A DNA stretch of 64,000 bases from Nocardia nova SH22a (GTDB taxonomy: Bacteria; Actinomycetota; Actinomycetes; Mycobacteriales; Mycobacteriaceae), in contig NZ_CP006850.1 in NCBI RefSeq assembly GCF_000523235.1, positions 3,224,001-3,288,000 on the forward strand, in the 5' to 3' direction. Shown one piece after another: positions 36,205 through 45,161 of this stretch. The notes below the pieces were generated by a model that was not told where the DNA came from, did not search any database, and saw only the letters and a list, made by a program, of their open reading frames with translations. A program made the position numbers and the translations under genes. The number at the start of each line of letters is the position of its first letter. Position 1 is the stretch's first letter.

Positions 36205-37349
36205 TCGCGTGGCAATCCCAGGACGTGATGCGCGGTGATGTTCTTGTTGATCTGTGTGGTGCCGCCCGCGATGGTGAGCGCGCGCGTCGACAGGCGCTGC
36301 CCGGCCCAGCGGCCCTGTGCGCCGTCCAGGCCGAACAGGTCGAATCCGAATGCGGCGATGTCCTGTCCGAGTTCACCCCAGACCGTCTTGGCCGGACTCG
36401 CGGAACCGGTCTCGGCCCCGGCGAGGGTCGCGGAGATCGAGCGCTGGCACAGCACCTCGAGGAGTCCGCTGCGTGTCGCGAGCTCCCCCAGGCGTCGCAG
36501 AGTCACCGGATCCCCCAGTGCCGCGGCACCTTCGGGCGTCGAACGCAGATCGCTCACCAGATCCTCCAGCCGCACCCGCAATTCACTGTAGAGCCGCGCG
36601 GCGTTGGCACGCTCGTGGCTCAGCGTCGTGGTGGCCACCTGCCAGCCCTGGCCGGGCGTGCCCAGCATCGCGTCGGCGGGAATCCGAACCTCGTCGAAGA
36701 ACAACTGGGCGAAATCGGCCGCACCGGTCAGGGTGGGGATGGCGACCGCCTCGACACCCGGCAGGGTCAGATCCACGAGGAAGCACGAAATACCCTGCCG
36801 CCGAGGGGCATCGGGGTCGGTGCGGGCGAACAGCTGGCACCAGTCGGCCCGATGGCCCAGCGAAGTCCAGATCTTGCGCCCGGTGACCACGAAGTGATCG
36901 CCGTCGCGAACCGCGCGCGTCCGCAGCGAGGCGAGGTCGGATCCGGCCTCCGGCTCCGACATCCCTTGACACCAGATGTCGTCGGCGGCAACCATCCGCG
37001 GTAACAGGGCGTGCTGGCGCGGTGTCCCGTATCGCATGACGGCCGGGGCGATGTTGTTCATCCCGATGAGATTGACCGGCATCGGCGCGCGGCTGCGGAC
37101 GGTTTCCTCGAGGTAGACCATCTGCTCGAGCGGTCCCACGCCGCGTCCGCCGAATTCGACCGGCCAGGACACCGCGGCCCAGCCCTCCTCGGCGAGCAGC
37201 CGATTCCAGCCGCGCATCGTCGCGAATGCCACGGGGTCGTCCGCACCGACGCGGCCCGCGGCCACGATGTCGGCGGTGAGATGATCCGCCAGCCAGTACC
37301 GGAATTCGTCCCGGAACCGCTCGACCTCGGCCGGAAGCGTGAAGTCCAC
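36201..37349 (-). CDS. acyl-CoA dehydrogenase, larger subunit type
   Basis: 382 aa. It carries the flavin-binding QGMSEPEAGSDLASL near residue 130 and KIWTSLGHRADWC, typical of FadE proteins, and ends TIAGGTTQINKNITAHHVLG. The gene follows the P450 by 6 bases and overlaps the smaller subunit gene. Together they form an operon under the 17-bp motif at 38632. The heterodimer with the next gene is inferred from arrangement and from known steroid-catabolic FadE pairs. Confidence 0.89.
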   Translation of the reverse strand: MDFTLPAEVERFRDEFRYWLADHLTADIVAAGRVGADDPVAFATMRGWNRLLAEEGWAAVSWPVEFGGRGVGPLEQMVYLEETVRSRAPMPVNLIGMNNIAPAVMRYGTPRQHALLPRMVAADDIWCQGMSEPEAGSDLASLRTRAVRDGDHFVVTGRKIWTSLGHRADWCQLFARTDPDAPRRQGISCFLVDLTLPGVEAVAIPTLTGAADFAQLFFDEVRIPADAMLGTPGQGWQVATTTLSHERANAARLYSELRVRLEDLVSDLRSTPEGAAALGDPVTLRRLGELATRSGLLEVLCQRSISATLAGAETGSASPAKTVWGELGQDIAAFGFDLFGLDGAQGRWAGQRLSTRALTIAGGTTQINKNITAHHVLGLPRE

Positions 37350-37355
37350 GAGTGC

Positions 37356-38612
37356 CTACCCGAACAGCACCGGTAGCGCGGTGGGGGAACGGAAGACCTG
37401 CCCGCGGATGTGCGGATCGCCGGCCTCGGGATCCAGCCGCAGATTCGGCAGCCGGTCGAGCAGTTTCTCCAGGGCCAGCCGCATCTCGGTGCGGGCCAGG
37501 TGGATTCCGAGGCAGCTGTGCGCGCCCTGCCCGAAGGACATGTGCGGGCGGGCGTCGCGGAAGATGTCGAAGGTCTCCGGATCGGTCCAGCGGGTGTCGT
37601 CGCGGTTGGCGGCGGCGAGCATGAGCATCACCGTCGAACCGGCGGGGATCGGGATCCCGTGCAGCACCGTGTCCCGCGTCGCGAGCCGGGTGATGTTGAG
37701 CAGCGGCGTCTCGTACCGCACCGCCTCCTCCACCGCGCGCGGCACCAGCGCGCGGTTGTCGCGCAGCGCCTGGAGCTGATCGGGGTGAGTCAGCAAGCTG
37801 TACAACATATTTCCGGTGGAGCGGTAGGTGGTTTCGATACCGGCGGGCAGCAGCAGGCGCAGGAAGGAGAAGATCTCCTCGTCGCCGAGCCGCTCACCGT
37901 CCAGTTCCGCGGTCGACAGATCGCTGATCAGATCCTCGCGCGGCGCGCGCCGCCGCTCGTCGAGGATCCCGGCGAGATATTCCTTGACCTCCTGGGAGGC
38001 GGCGATCGCCCGGTCACGGTGGGTGTGGAAGCCCAGGATCGCGATGGACCAGCGCTGGAACTGCCGGAAATCCTCGCGCGGAAGTCCGAGCATCCCGGCG
38101 GTGACGTGGGTGGGGAAGGGGAAGGTGAACTCCTTCACCAGATCGGCGTGACCGCGCTCGGCGAATCTGCCGATCAGTTCGTCGGCGACCGGTTCGATGA
38201 GCTTGCGCTCCCAGTCCCGCAGCGACTTCTGCCGGAAGGCGGTGGAGACCAGCGCGCGGTAGCGGCGGTGCTCCGGATCGTCCATTCCGAGAATGATGTG
38301 CTTGCCCATGATGTCGCCCATGAGCATGTCGATGATGTGCGCCGACGAATAGCTCGCGCCGTCGCGCAGCACCTCGAGGATGTCGTCGTAGCCGTAGACG
38401 AAGAACACCGCCGCGTCGTCGGCGTGCGGCATGTTCGACATCTCCAGGCGCTGGACCGGGTGCTGCTTACGCGCCTGTGCGAGTTCGGGATACGGATCTC
38501 GGACATCGCCGGCCACATCGTCGTCGAACACCTCGAATTCGGTGTCGTCTCCGGCATTCCGGTCCTGCTCGCCGATCGTGCGGTCTGCGGTGGTCTGGGC
38601 GGATGAATCCAC
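37356..38612 (-). CDS. cytochrome P450
   Basis: 418 aa from a GTG at 38612 preceded by GAGGAGGGG. The I-helix reads LLPAGIETTYRS, the ExxR is EEAVRYE, and the haem loop FGQGAHSCLG contains the cysteine ligand. The first 20 residues are hydrophilic, with no membrane anchor. It heads the P450-acyl-CoA dehydrogenase operon. One copy of the 17-bp motif ends 20 bases upstream of its start, close enough to overlap the promoter. No ferredoxin is encoded beside it. Confidence 0.92.
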   Translation of the reverse strand: MDSSAQTTADRTIGEQDRNAGDDTEFEVFDDDVAGDVRDPYPELAQARKQHPVQRLEMSNMPHADDAAVFFVYGYDDILEVLRDGASYSSAHIIDMLMGDIMGKHIILGMDDPEHRRYRALVSTAFRQKSLRDWERKLIEPVADELIGRFAERGHADLVKEFTFPFPTHVTAGMLGLPREDFRQFQRWSIAILGFHTHRDRAIAASQEVKEYLAGILDERRRAPREDLISDLSTAELDGERLGDEEIFSFLRLLLPAGIETTYRSTGNMLYSLLTHPDQLQALRDNRALVPRAVEEAVRYETPLLNITRLATRDTVLHGIPIPAGSTVMLMLAAANRDDTRWTDPETFDIFRDARPHMSFGQGAHSCLGIHLARTEMRLALEKLLDRLPNLRLDPEAGDPHIRGQVFRSPTALPVLFG

Positions 38613-38631
38613 GTCCCCTCCTCGGGGCTGA

Positions 38632-38648
38632 AACCGAATATTCGTTCC
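38632..38648 (-). promoter_or_regulatory. 17-bp motif copy 1, upstream of P450 operon
   Basis: Read on the minus strand: GGAACGAATATTCGGTT. The centre CGAATATTCG is a perfect 10-bp palindrome, and the outer arms are nearly symmetrical. It lies 20 bp before the P450 start, on the strand of that gene. Three further copies occur within 11 kb. Confidence 0.75.
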
Positions 38649-38922
38649 GAAGGTAACCGAGTGTCGATCAGGGCGTCAACACCGGAAAACGTGTGGCCGC
38701 GACGGTCCGGCATCGCGCACGGTCTGCGAACAGTGTCCGTCGGTCCGGCCGGAATGCGGTGAGGAATCGTGAAATATGCAGGTATACAGCCATATTCACG
38801 AGGGTGCGCGGCGTCCGGTGGCAGTGTGTCGAGGTCGGGGTTCCCGCTTCGATCCCGGAGGGCGGGGTTGCTCTGCCGCCGGTTCCGGCCGTTGACGGGC
38901 GGAACCGTCATCCGTAATATCT

Positions 38923-38939
38923 GGAACGAATTTTAGGTT
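38923..38939 (+). promoter_or_regulatory. 17-bp motif copy 2, upstream of binding-protein operon
   Basis: GGAACGAATTTTAGGTT, 36 bp before the GTG of the binding-protein gene, oriented with that gene. It differs from copy 1 at two positions. The rest of the divergent intergenic region (38649-38922) shows no other repeat that I can support. Confidence 0.75.
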
Positions 38940-38975
38940 CGCTGCTCGGAGTAGCCCTGCCGACGGAGATGAATT

Positions 38976-40088
38976 GTGAGCTACGAAAGCACCGCCGAGC
39001 CGATCAGACTCGGTTATCTGTTCGACTTCACCCTGCCCGACTCCTACCCGCCGGAGATGCGGGACGACCTGACCCGGCCGTTCGAGCTGGTCTTCGCCGA
39101 AGGGCGGCGCCGCGGCCTGCTCGACCGCCCGGTCGAGATCGTCTTCCGGGAGGTCGAGGGCCTGCCGAAGGGCACGGTGAAGGCGGTGATCGATGCCTAC
39201 GGCGACCTGGTGGATCAGGGCTGCCTGGCCGTCTTCGGGCCGCACATCACCGACAACGCCGTCCCGATGCGGGAGGAGATCGAGCGCCGGTTCCGGGTGC
39301 CCGCCGTCAATGTGTCGGGTTCCGACGATTGGCTGGGGGAGTGGACCTTCGCGCTGCCGCAGGGGTCGATGACCGATGAGCCGATGTTCTGGGCCCGCAT
39401 GCTGGCCGAGGGCGGGCACACCGAGGTCGGCGCGCTGATCGAACAGTCGCTGGTCGGCGAGAGCTACATCCGGAACTTCCGGAAAGCGTGCCGGGAGGAG
39501 GGAATTCGCATCGTCGCCGAAGCGGCGATCCCGCAGACCGCCCAGGACGTCGGCGACGCCGTCCGCACCCTCCACGACGCGAAGGCGCGGGCGATCGTGC
39601 ACTGCGGCTTCGGATTCGGGGTCCTGATGGTGAGCCCGGCCCTCGCGGCGCTGGACTGGGATCCGCCACGGTTCATGGGCACCGCCTTCCAGAACGCCTG
39701 GATCAATCCGATGCTGTGGAACGCGTTTCTGGGCTGGACCGGAATCGATCAGTACGACGAGGGCAATCTCGTGGGCCAGCGATTCCTCGACGCCTTCGAG
39801 GCCGACTGCGGCCGCCGCCCGCAGTACTGCGTTCCGGTGATGAATCGCGATGTCGCCACCGTCCTGCTGCACGCCTTCGCCGACGCCCACCCGCTGTCGC
39901 CGCGCGGTGTGCGCGACGCGCTGGAACGGGTGAAGATGCTGCCGGCCGCCGCCGGGGCGCCCGGCACCCGGCTGTCGTTCGGCAAGTGGACCCGGCGCGG
40001 CTGGATGGGGGCCGGGTATCTGGTGGCACGGCAACTGGATCCGGACGGCAGGAGTTCACATCTCGTCGCCCGATTCGGGGAGGAGTGA
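38976..40088 (+). CDS. periplasmic-binding-type (Peripla_BP_6) protein without signal peptide
   Basis: 370 aa. The fold resembles type-1 substrate-binding proteins of branched-amino-acid ABC transporters: IRLGYLFDFTLPDSY at the start, AVFGPHITDNA, NVSGSDDW, then the two-lobe pattern to the end. There is no signal peptide or lipobox, and no permease or ATPase gene is nearby, so it probably acts in the cytoplasm as a ligand-binding or chaperone protein. GTG start with CGGAGATG upstream. It leads an operon with an AveC-like membrane protein 3 bases downstream. Confidence 0.82.
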   Translation: MSYESTAEPIRLGYLFDFTLPDSYPPEMRDDLTRPFELVFAEGRRRGLLDRPVEIVFREVEGLPKGTVKAVIDAYGDLVDQGCLAVFGPHITDNAVPMREEIERRFRVPAVNVSGSDDWLGEWTFALPQGSMTDEPMFWARMLAEGGHTEVGALIEQSLVGESYIRNFRKACREEGIRIVAEAAIPQTAQDVGDAVRTLHDAKARAIVHCGFGFGVLMVSPALAALDWDPPRFMGTAFQNAWINPMLWNAFLGWTGIDQYDEGNLVGQRFLDAFEADCGRRPQYCVPVMNRDVATVLLHAFADAHPLSPRGVRDALERVKMLPAAAGAPGTRLSFGKWTRRGWMGAGYLVARQLDPDGRSSHLVARFGEE

Positions 40089-40091
40089 GCG

Positions 40092-41234
40092 ATGGCTGTC
40101 ACGGACAGAACCGATCCGGCTCCCGCGCCGCTGTGGGAGACCTCGTCCGGCGACGGGCCGGGGCCGCGCCGCTGGAACTGGCGGGTCGCGCTGGGCACGA
40201 TCGGGGTTCTCGCGCTCGTCGCGGTGATCGCCTCCTTCGCCGGTCGCGGCGCGAACGATCCGCGCATCGCGAATCCGGAGGTGAGCGGTGCGCCGCGACC
40301 GGTGCCGCCGCTGTTCGGCTGGGACCACTGGGTTCTGGTGAACGAGATCGGCACCGTGGTCATGATGGCCGTGCTCGTCACCGTGGTCGTGGTGATGTGG
40401 CGCCGGTATCCGGCGCACCCGGTCCTGCTGATGACGCTGGTGACCACGGCGATCGTGTGGCAGGACCCGATCATGAACTGGACGCCCTACGCCGCCTACA
40501 ACCCGCAACTGTGGCACTGGCCGACACACTGGCCGCTGGTGTCGCTGTCGCCCACGGTGGAACCGTTCATCGTCATCGGCTACGCGACGTTCTACCTCGG
40601 CCCCTACTTCCCCGCGATCTGGTTGCTGCGCCGCATCCAGGCACGCCGACCGCACGATTCGTTCGTCTGGCGGCATCCGCTGCTCAGCCTGGCCGGGCTG
40701 GCCCTGGTGATCGGATTCGTGTTCGACGCCATCCTGGAATGTTTCCTGGTCCGCACCCAGCTCTACATCTACACCCAGGTCATTCCGTGGGGCTCGCTGT
40801 TCACCGGAAAGCCCTACCAGTTCCCGTTGATCTGGGAATCGGTCATGGTCACCTTCGTCATGGTGCCCGCCGCGGTGCTGCTGTACCGCGACGACACCGG
40901 CCGCACCGTCGCCGAGAAACTGGCGCACCGCGTCCGGATCTTCCGGGGACGTCCGGCGCTGGGCGCCTTCGCCGTGATGTTCGTGCTGATCAATATCGCC
41001 TACTTCTGCTACGGCGCCGGATTCGCGCTCATCCGCGACACCCGCATCGCCACCTCGGTGGCCTGTCCGTGGCCGTATCCGGAGGCGAAAGTGTATGACC
41101 CGCAAGGGTTCTACGAGAAGAACGGCCAGGCCGGGCCGTACTCCGCCGGAATCTGGTCCGGCTGGGAAAGCGCGCAGTCGGGCCGCCCCGACGTCTCGCC
41201 GCCGGCCGACGGCGGCCGCTGCGGAGGGACGTAG
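40092..41234 (+). CDS. AveC-like multi-spanning membrane protein
   Basis: 380 aa with about seven hydrophobic segments between residues 30 and 330; an N-terminal 30-residue and a C-terminal 60-residue hydrophilic tail. The pattern (QDPIMNW, HWPTHWPL, FDAILE, RTQLYIY, YQFPLIWES) matches proteins annotated as the spirocyclase AveC family in actinobacteria; I recall that family from annotation and could not check it. Strong GGGGAGGAG ribosome site. The next two genes encode a NorD/NorQ-like pair, so this membrane protein is the likely client. A remnant of a paralogue lies at 46.2-46.6 kb. Confidence 0.7.
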   Translation: MAVTDRTDPAPAPLWETSSGDGPGPRRWNWRVALGTIGVLALVAVIASFAGRGANDPRIANPEVSGAPRPVPPLFGWDHWVLVNEIGTVVMMAVLVTVVVVMWRRYPAHPVLLMTLVTTAIVWQDPIMNWTPYAAYNPQLWHWPTHWPLVSLSPTVEPFIVIGYATFYLGPYFPAIWLLRRIQARRPHDSFVWRHPLLSLAGLALVIGFVFDAILECFLVRTQLYIYTQVIPWGSLFTGKPYQFPLIWESVMVTFVMVPAAVLLYRDDTGRTVAEKLAHRVRIFRGRPALGAFAVMFVLINIAYFCYGAGFALIRDTRIATSVACPWPYPEAKVYDPQGFYEKNGQAGPYSAGIWSGWESAQSGRPDVSPPADGGRCGGT

Positions 41235-41236
41235 CG

Positions 41237-42991
41237 ATGGACACTCCCGCTGGATCCGGCGACGTCACTCGATTCGGCCTGCTGGCCTCGGCCGTCGCCG
41301 GGCGGGCGTTGCGGGTGGCGGCCGCGCCGGACACACCGCCGGACGCCGCACCGGGTGCGTCGACGTGGACCGACGGCAGGGCGGTGTTCGTCGATCCGGC
41401 GATGGCGGCGCCGGATCAGGTCGTCGCGATCGCCGTACAGTCCTCGCTCATCGCGGCGGGCAGCCTCGACCCCGCGGTCATCCGGCGGTTGCCGCGCCGA
41501 TCGCCGAGCACGGTGCGCCGCTATCTGACGGTGGAGGCGCATCGGGCGCTGGCCGCCGGCAGCGATCTGCTGCCCCGCCGGGTGCGCGCGCTGATCGATG
41601 TGGAGACGGCCGAGCGATCCGACTGCGCGGCAACGTCATTGGCCATCGCCGCCGGGCGCGAACCGGTCGCCGAGCCGCTGCCCCAGTTCGGGCGGATCCG
41701 GCCGAAATCGCTGCTGGCGATGGCGGAGAAGACGTCGGTGGACAGCGCGGCCGAACCTCCGCGGTCCGAATCGCCCACCACCGAGGCCGATTCGCTGGAC
41801 GGCGGTGACGAAGAATCCTACGGTCGGCTGCCCGCGCTGTTCACCAATGTCGTCGGTGGCCGGGGACCGCTCGCGCGGCTCCTGCGGCGCATGCTGACAC
41901 CGGGCCGGGAGTCCGAGGGTGGATTCACCGGTGGTGGTGTGCCGAAATCGGCACGGGCCGTGGCGAAGCCGGATGCGGTCTCCGCGCCGGCCACCGGGAA
42001 CGCGAGCGCCGTCGAGGCGATCGCGGGGGTCGGCGGCGAGGGGGTCCGCTATCCGGAATGGGACGTCCACCGGAATCGGTATCGCCGTGACTGGTGCACG
42101 GTCGTCGAATCCGATCCCCGGCCCGGCTCCGGCCGGATTCCCCCGGCGGTGGTGAGCAGCGCGCTGAACCGCTCACTGGCGAAACTGCGACTGAGCCTCG
42201 ATCAGCGCCGCCACCGTCCGCAGGGCGACGACCTCGATGTCGACGCGGTGGTCGACCATCGGGTGCAACTGCTCGCGGGCTTCTCGCCCGACGACGCGGT
42301 GTACATCGAAAGTTCCCGGTGCAAACCGGATCTGGCGATCATGATCCTGCTCGACATCTCCGGCTCGGCGGGGCTGCCCAGTATCTCCGGCGGATCGGTG
42401 CACGAGCAGCAACGCGCGGCCGCCGCGCAACTCACCGCGGCCCTGCACGGGCTGGGTAATCGGGTCGCGCTGTACGGGTTCTACTCCCAGGGCCGCTCGG
42501 CGGTCCGGATGCTGCGGGTCAAGCGATTCTCCGATCGGCTCGACGCCGCCGCGACGGCACGGCTCACCGCACTCGAACCCATGGCCTACACCCGGCTCGG
42601 CGCGGCCGTGCGGCACGGTACCGCGATGCTGGCACGTCCCGGCGCCGCCGCCCGCACACTGCTGGTCGTGCTGTCGGACGGGCTGGCCTACGACTACGGC
42701 TACGAAGGCGCCTACGCGGAGGCCGACGCCCGCCGCGCCCTCGCCGAGGCGCGCCGGGACGGCACCGGATGTGTGTGCCTCAGCGTCGGCGCCGGAGCCG
42801 ATATCGATTCGCTGCGAAGGGTTTTCGGGACCGCGGCGCACGCGAGCGTCGGCCGTCCCGGTGATGTGGCGACGGTGGCCGGACCGCTGTTTCGCGACGC
42901 GCTGCGCTCGGCCGATCTGCGGCGGCGGATGGACCGGCGCCGGACGGCGCGGGTGCGTCGTCGAACCGACACCTCCAGGAGGACCGCATGA
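41237..42991 (+). CDS. NorD/CoxE-like VWA-domain protein
   Basis: 584 aa. Segment YPEWDVHRNRYRRDW near residue 275 is a NorD-type signature. The C-terminal VWA domain begins with the metal-site motif LDISGSA and continues with VVLSDG. The middle (residues about 165-255) is low-complexity. It overlaps the ATPase gene by four bases (ATGA). NorD/NorQ pairs remodel or load metal into a client enzyme; here the neighbour client is the AveC-like membrane protein. Confidence 0.86.
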   Translation: MDTPAGSGDVTRFGLLASAVAGRALRVAAAPDTPPDAAPGASTWTDGRAVFVDPAMAAPDQVVAIAVQSSLIAAGSLDPAVIRRLPRRSPSTVRRYLTVEAHRALAAGSDLLPRRVRALIDVETAERSDCAATSLAIAAGREPVAEPLPQFGRIRPKSLLAMAEKTSVDSAAEPPRSESPTTEADSLDGGDEESYGRLPALFTNVVGGRGPLARLLRRMLTPGRESEGGFTGGGVPKSARAVAKPDAVSAPATGNASAVEAIAGVGGEGVRYPEWDVHRNRYRRDWCTVVESDPRPGSGRIPPAVVSSALNRSLAKLRLSLDQRRHRPQGDDLDVDAVVDHRVQLLAGFSPDDAVYIESSRCKPDLAIMILLDISGSAGLPSISGGSVHEQQRAAAAQLTAALHGLGNRVALYGFYSQGRSAVRMLRVKRFSDRLDAAATARLTALEPMAYTRLGAAVRHGTAMLARPGAAARTLLVVLSDGLAYDYGYEGAYAEADARRALAEARRDGTGCVCLSVGAGADIDSLRRVFGTAAHASVGRPGDVATVAGPLFRDALRSADLRRRMDRRRTARVRRRTDTSRRTA

Positions 42992-43779
42992 CGGCTACCG
43001 CACGCCCCTACTACGTTCCGGTCGGCAACGAGGAACAGGTCTTCGCCGCGGCGTTCCGGCAGGGACTGCCGATCATGCTGAAGGGCCCGACCGGTTGCGG
43101 CAAGACCCGGTTCGTGGAGGCGATGGCGCACGAGGTCGGGCGCCCGCTGATCACCGTCGCCTGTCACGACGATCTGTCCACCGCCGATCTGGTCGGCCGA
43201 TATCTGTTGCACGGCGGCGAGACCCGCTGGGTCGACGGCCCGCTCACCCGTGCCGTGCGCGAGGGTGCGATCTGCTACCTCGACGAGGTGGTCGAGGCCC
43301 GCCAGGACACCACCGTGGTCCTGCATCCGCTGGCCGACCACCGGCGGCAGCTACCGCTCGACCGGCTCGGGATCACCCTGGACGCGGCCGAGGGATTCTG
43401 CCTGGTGGTGTCCTACAACCCCGGGTACCAGAGTGTCCTCAAGGATCTCAAGGACTCCACCCGTCAGCGCATGGTCGCCATCGAATTGGGTTATCCGCCT
43501 TCGGAGGTGGAGGAGAAGATCCTCGCCGCGGAGGCGGGCGTCGATCAGCGCTCGGCCGCGCAGCTGGTGCGGATCGGGCGCGCGATCCGCCGGGCCGACG
43601 CCGTCGGGCTGCGCGAGGTCGCCTCCACACGCGTGCTCATCTCCGCTGGTCGGCTGGTCACCGAGGGGCTCGCCGCGCGCGAGGCCGCACTGGCCGCCGT
43701 CGCCGGACCGCTGACCGACGATCCGCTGGTCACCGCGAGCCTGGCGGAGCTGATCGACGCGTATGTACTCGAAGACTGA
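42988..43779 (+). CDS. NorQ/CbbQ-like MoxR AAA+ ATPase
   Basis: 263 aa. Walker A is GPTGCGKT near residue 36, Walker B is CYLDEVVEA, sensor 1 lies in SYNPGYQ, and the arginine-finger region is STRQR. CbbQ/NorQ-sized, cytoplasmic. Forms a pair with the VWA protein before it. A closely similar ATPase is encoded at 57649-58446 in cassette B. Confidence 0.9.
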   Translation: MTATARPYYVPVGNEEQVFAAAFRQGLPIMLKGPTGCGKTRFVEAMAHEVGRPLITVACHDDLSTADLVGRYLLHGGETRWVDGPLTRAVREGAICYLDEVVEARQDTTVVLHPLADHRRQLPLDRLGITLDAAEGFCLVVSYNPGYQSVLKDLKDSTRQRMVAIELGYPPSEVEEKILAAEAGVDQRSAAQLVRIGRAIRRADAVGLREVASTRVLISAGRLVTEGLAAREAALAAVAGPLTDDPLVTASLAELIDAYVLED

Positions 43780-43845
43780 ATCCGGCGCCGATCCCATTGT
43801 GCGCCTCAGGGTTTCGATCCGCACATCACATATCGAGGAGTCAAG

Positions 43846-45129
43846 GTGAACAAAGATGATCTGATCCTGGTCTCGGTCGACGATCACCTCGTCGAGCCGC
43901 CCGACATGTTCGAACACCACATTCCGAGCAGGTACAAGGACATGGCGCCCAAGGTGGTGCAACGCGCCGACGGCACCGACGCGTGGGTCTTCGAGGGCCA
44001 GGAAGCCACCAATGTCGGACTCAACGCCGTGGCCGGACGCCCGCCCGACGAATACGGCGCCGAGCCCACCAAGTTCAGCGAGATCCGCACCGGCTGTTTC
44101 GATGTGCACGAACGGATCCGGGACATGAACGTCAACGGGGTGGCGGCCGCGCTGAACTTTCCGTCCTACCCGCAGTTCTGCGGCCAGTACTTCGCCCGCG
44201 CCAAGGACAAGGATCTGGGCCTGGCGGTGCTGCGCGCCTACAACGACTGGCACATCGACGAATGGTGCGGCACGTATCCGGGCCGGATGATTCCGCTGTC
44301 GCTGCCGCCCATCTGGGATCCGGAGCTCATGGCCGCCGAGGTCCGGCGGACGGCGAAGAAGGGGTGCCACGCGGTCTCCTTCTCGGAGAACCCCACCAAG
44401 CTCGACTATCCCTCGCTGCACGATCCGCACTGGGATCCGTTCTGGCAGGCGTGCAGTGACGAGAACGTCGTGGTCTGCATGCACATCGGCTCGTCGTCGA
44501 GCGTGGTGATCACCTCCATCGACGCTCCGGTGGACACCATGATCACGCTGCAGCCGATGAGTATCGTGCAGGCCGCCGCCGACATCGTGTGGTCGCCCGT
44601 GCTGCGCAAGTTCCCGGATCTGACCATCGCGTTGAGCGAGGGCGGTATCGGCTGGGTCCCGTACTTCCTGGAACGGATCGACCGCGTCTACAAGATGCAC
44701 CGCGCCTGGACCCACCAGGATTTCGGGGACAAACTGCCCAGTGAGGTCTTCCTCGACCGGATCGTCACCTGTTTCATCGACGATCCCTTCGGCGTGGCCA
44801 GTCGCGACCGGCTCAACCTGGACATGGTGACCTGGGAGTGCGATTATCCGCATTCGGATTCCACCTGGCCGAACGCGCCGGAGATCCTGGGGGCATCCCT
44901 CGACGGCGTCTCCGACCGCGACATCGCCCGGATCACGCACGAGAACGCGCTGCGGTTGTTCTCCTTCGATCTGTTCGGCCACCTCCCACGGGCGGAGGCC
45001 ACGGTCGGCGCCCTGCGCGCGCAGGCGAGCGATGTGGATCTGACCTTCCAGTCGTCGGAGCGGCTCAAGAAGACCGGAACCGGCCCCGTCAGCGTGCTGG
45101 ATCTGGCCAGCCGGTTGCCCGCCTCGTAG
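43846..45129 (+). CDS. amidohydrolase-2 family metal-dependent hydrolase/decarboxylase
   Basis: 427 aa from GTG 43846 (GAGGAG upstream). Amidohydrolase_2 (PF04909) features: ISVDDHLVEPP-type opening (VSVDDHLVEPPDMF), MHIGSSS, ALSEGGIGWVPYFLERID, and CDYPHSDSTWPNA near residue 330 with the catalytic aspartate. Members often decarboxylate or hydrolyse cyclic acids. It lies 66 bases after the ATPase gene in the same operon and precedes an SDR. Confidence 0.87.
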   Translation: MNKDDLILVSVDDHLVEPPDMFEHHIPSRYKDMAPKVVQRADGTDAWVFEGQEATNVGLNAVAGRPPDEYGAEPTKFSEIRTGCFDVHERIRDMNVNGVAAALNFPSYPQFCGQYFARAKDKDLGLAVLRAYNDWHIDEWCGTYPGRMIPLSLPPIWDPELMAAEVRRTAKKGCHAVSFSENPTKLDYPSLHDPHWDPFWQACSDENVVVCMHIGSSSSVVITSIDAPVDTMITLQPMSIVQAAADIVWSPVLRKFPDLTIALSEGGIGWVPYFLERIDRVYKMHRAWTHQDFGDKLPSEVFLDRIVTCFIDDPFGVASRDRLNLDMVTWECDYPHSDSTWPNAPEILGASLDGVSDRDIARITHENALRLFSFDLFGHLPRAEATVGALRAQASDVDLTFQSSERLKKTGTGPVSVLDLASRLPAS

Positions 45130-45161
45130 CCGGGGCGTGAGGAATTTCAGGGAGGTCTCGC

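Noticed and set aside
38632..38939. Reading the 17-bp motif as an ECF -35/-10 promoter
   Set aside because: GGAAC and GGTT are only about 8 bases apart within the motif, too close for -35 and -10 elements; a palindromic operator fits better.
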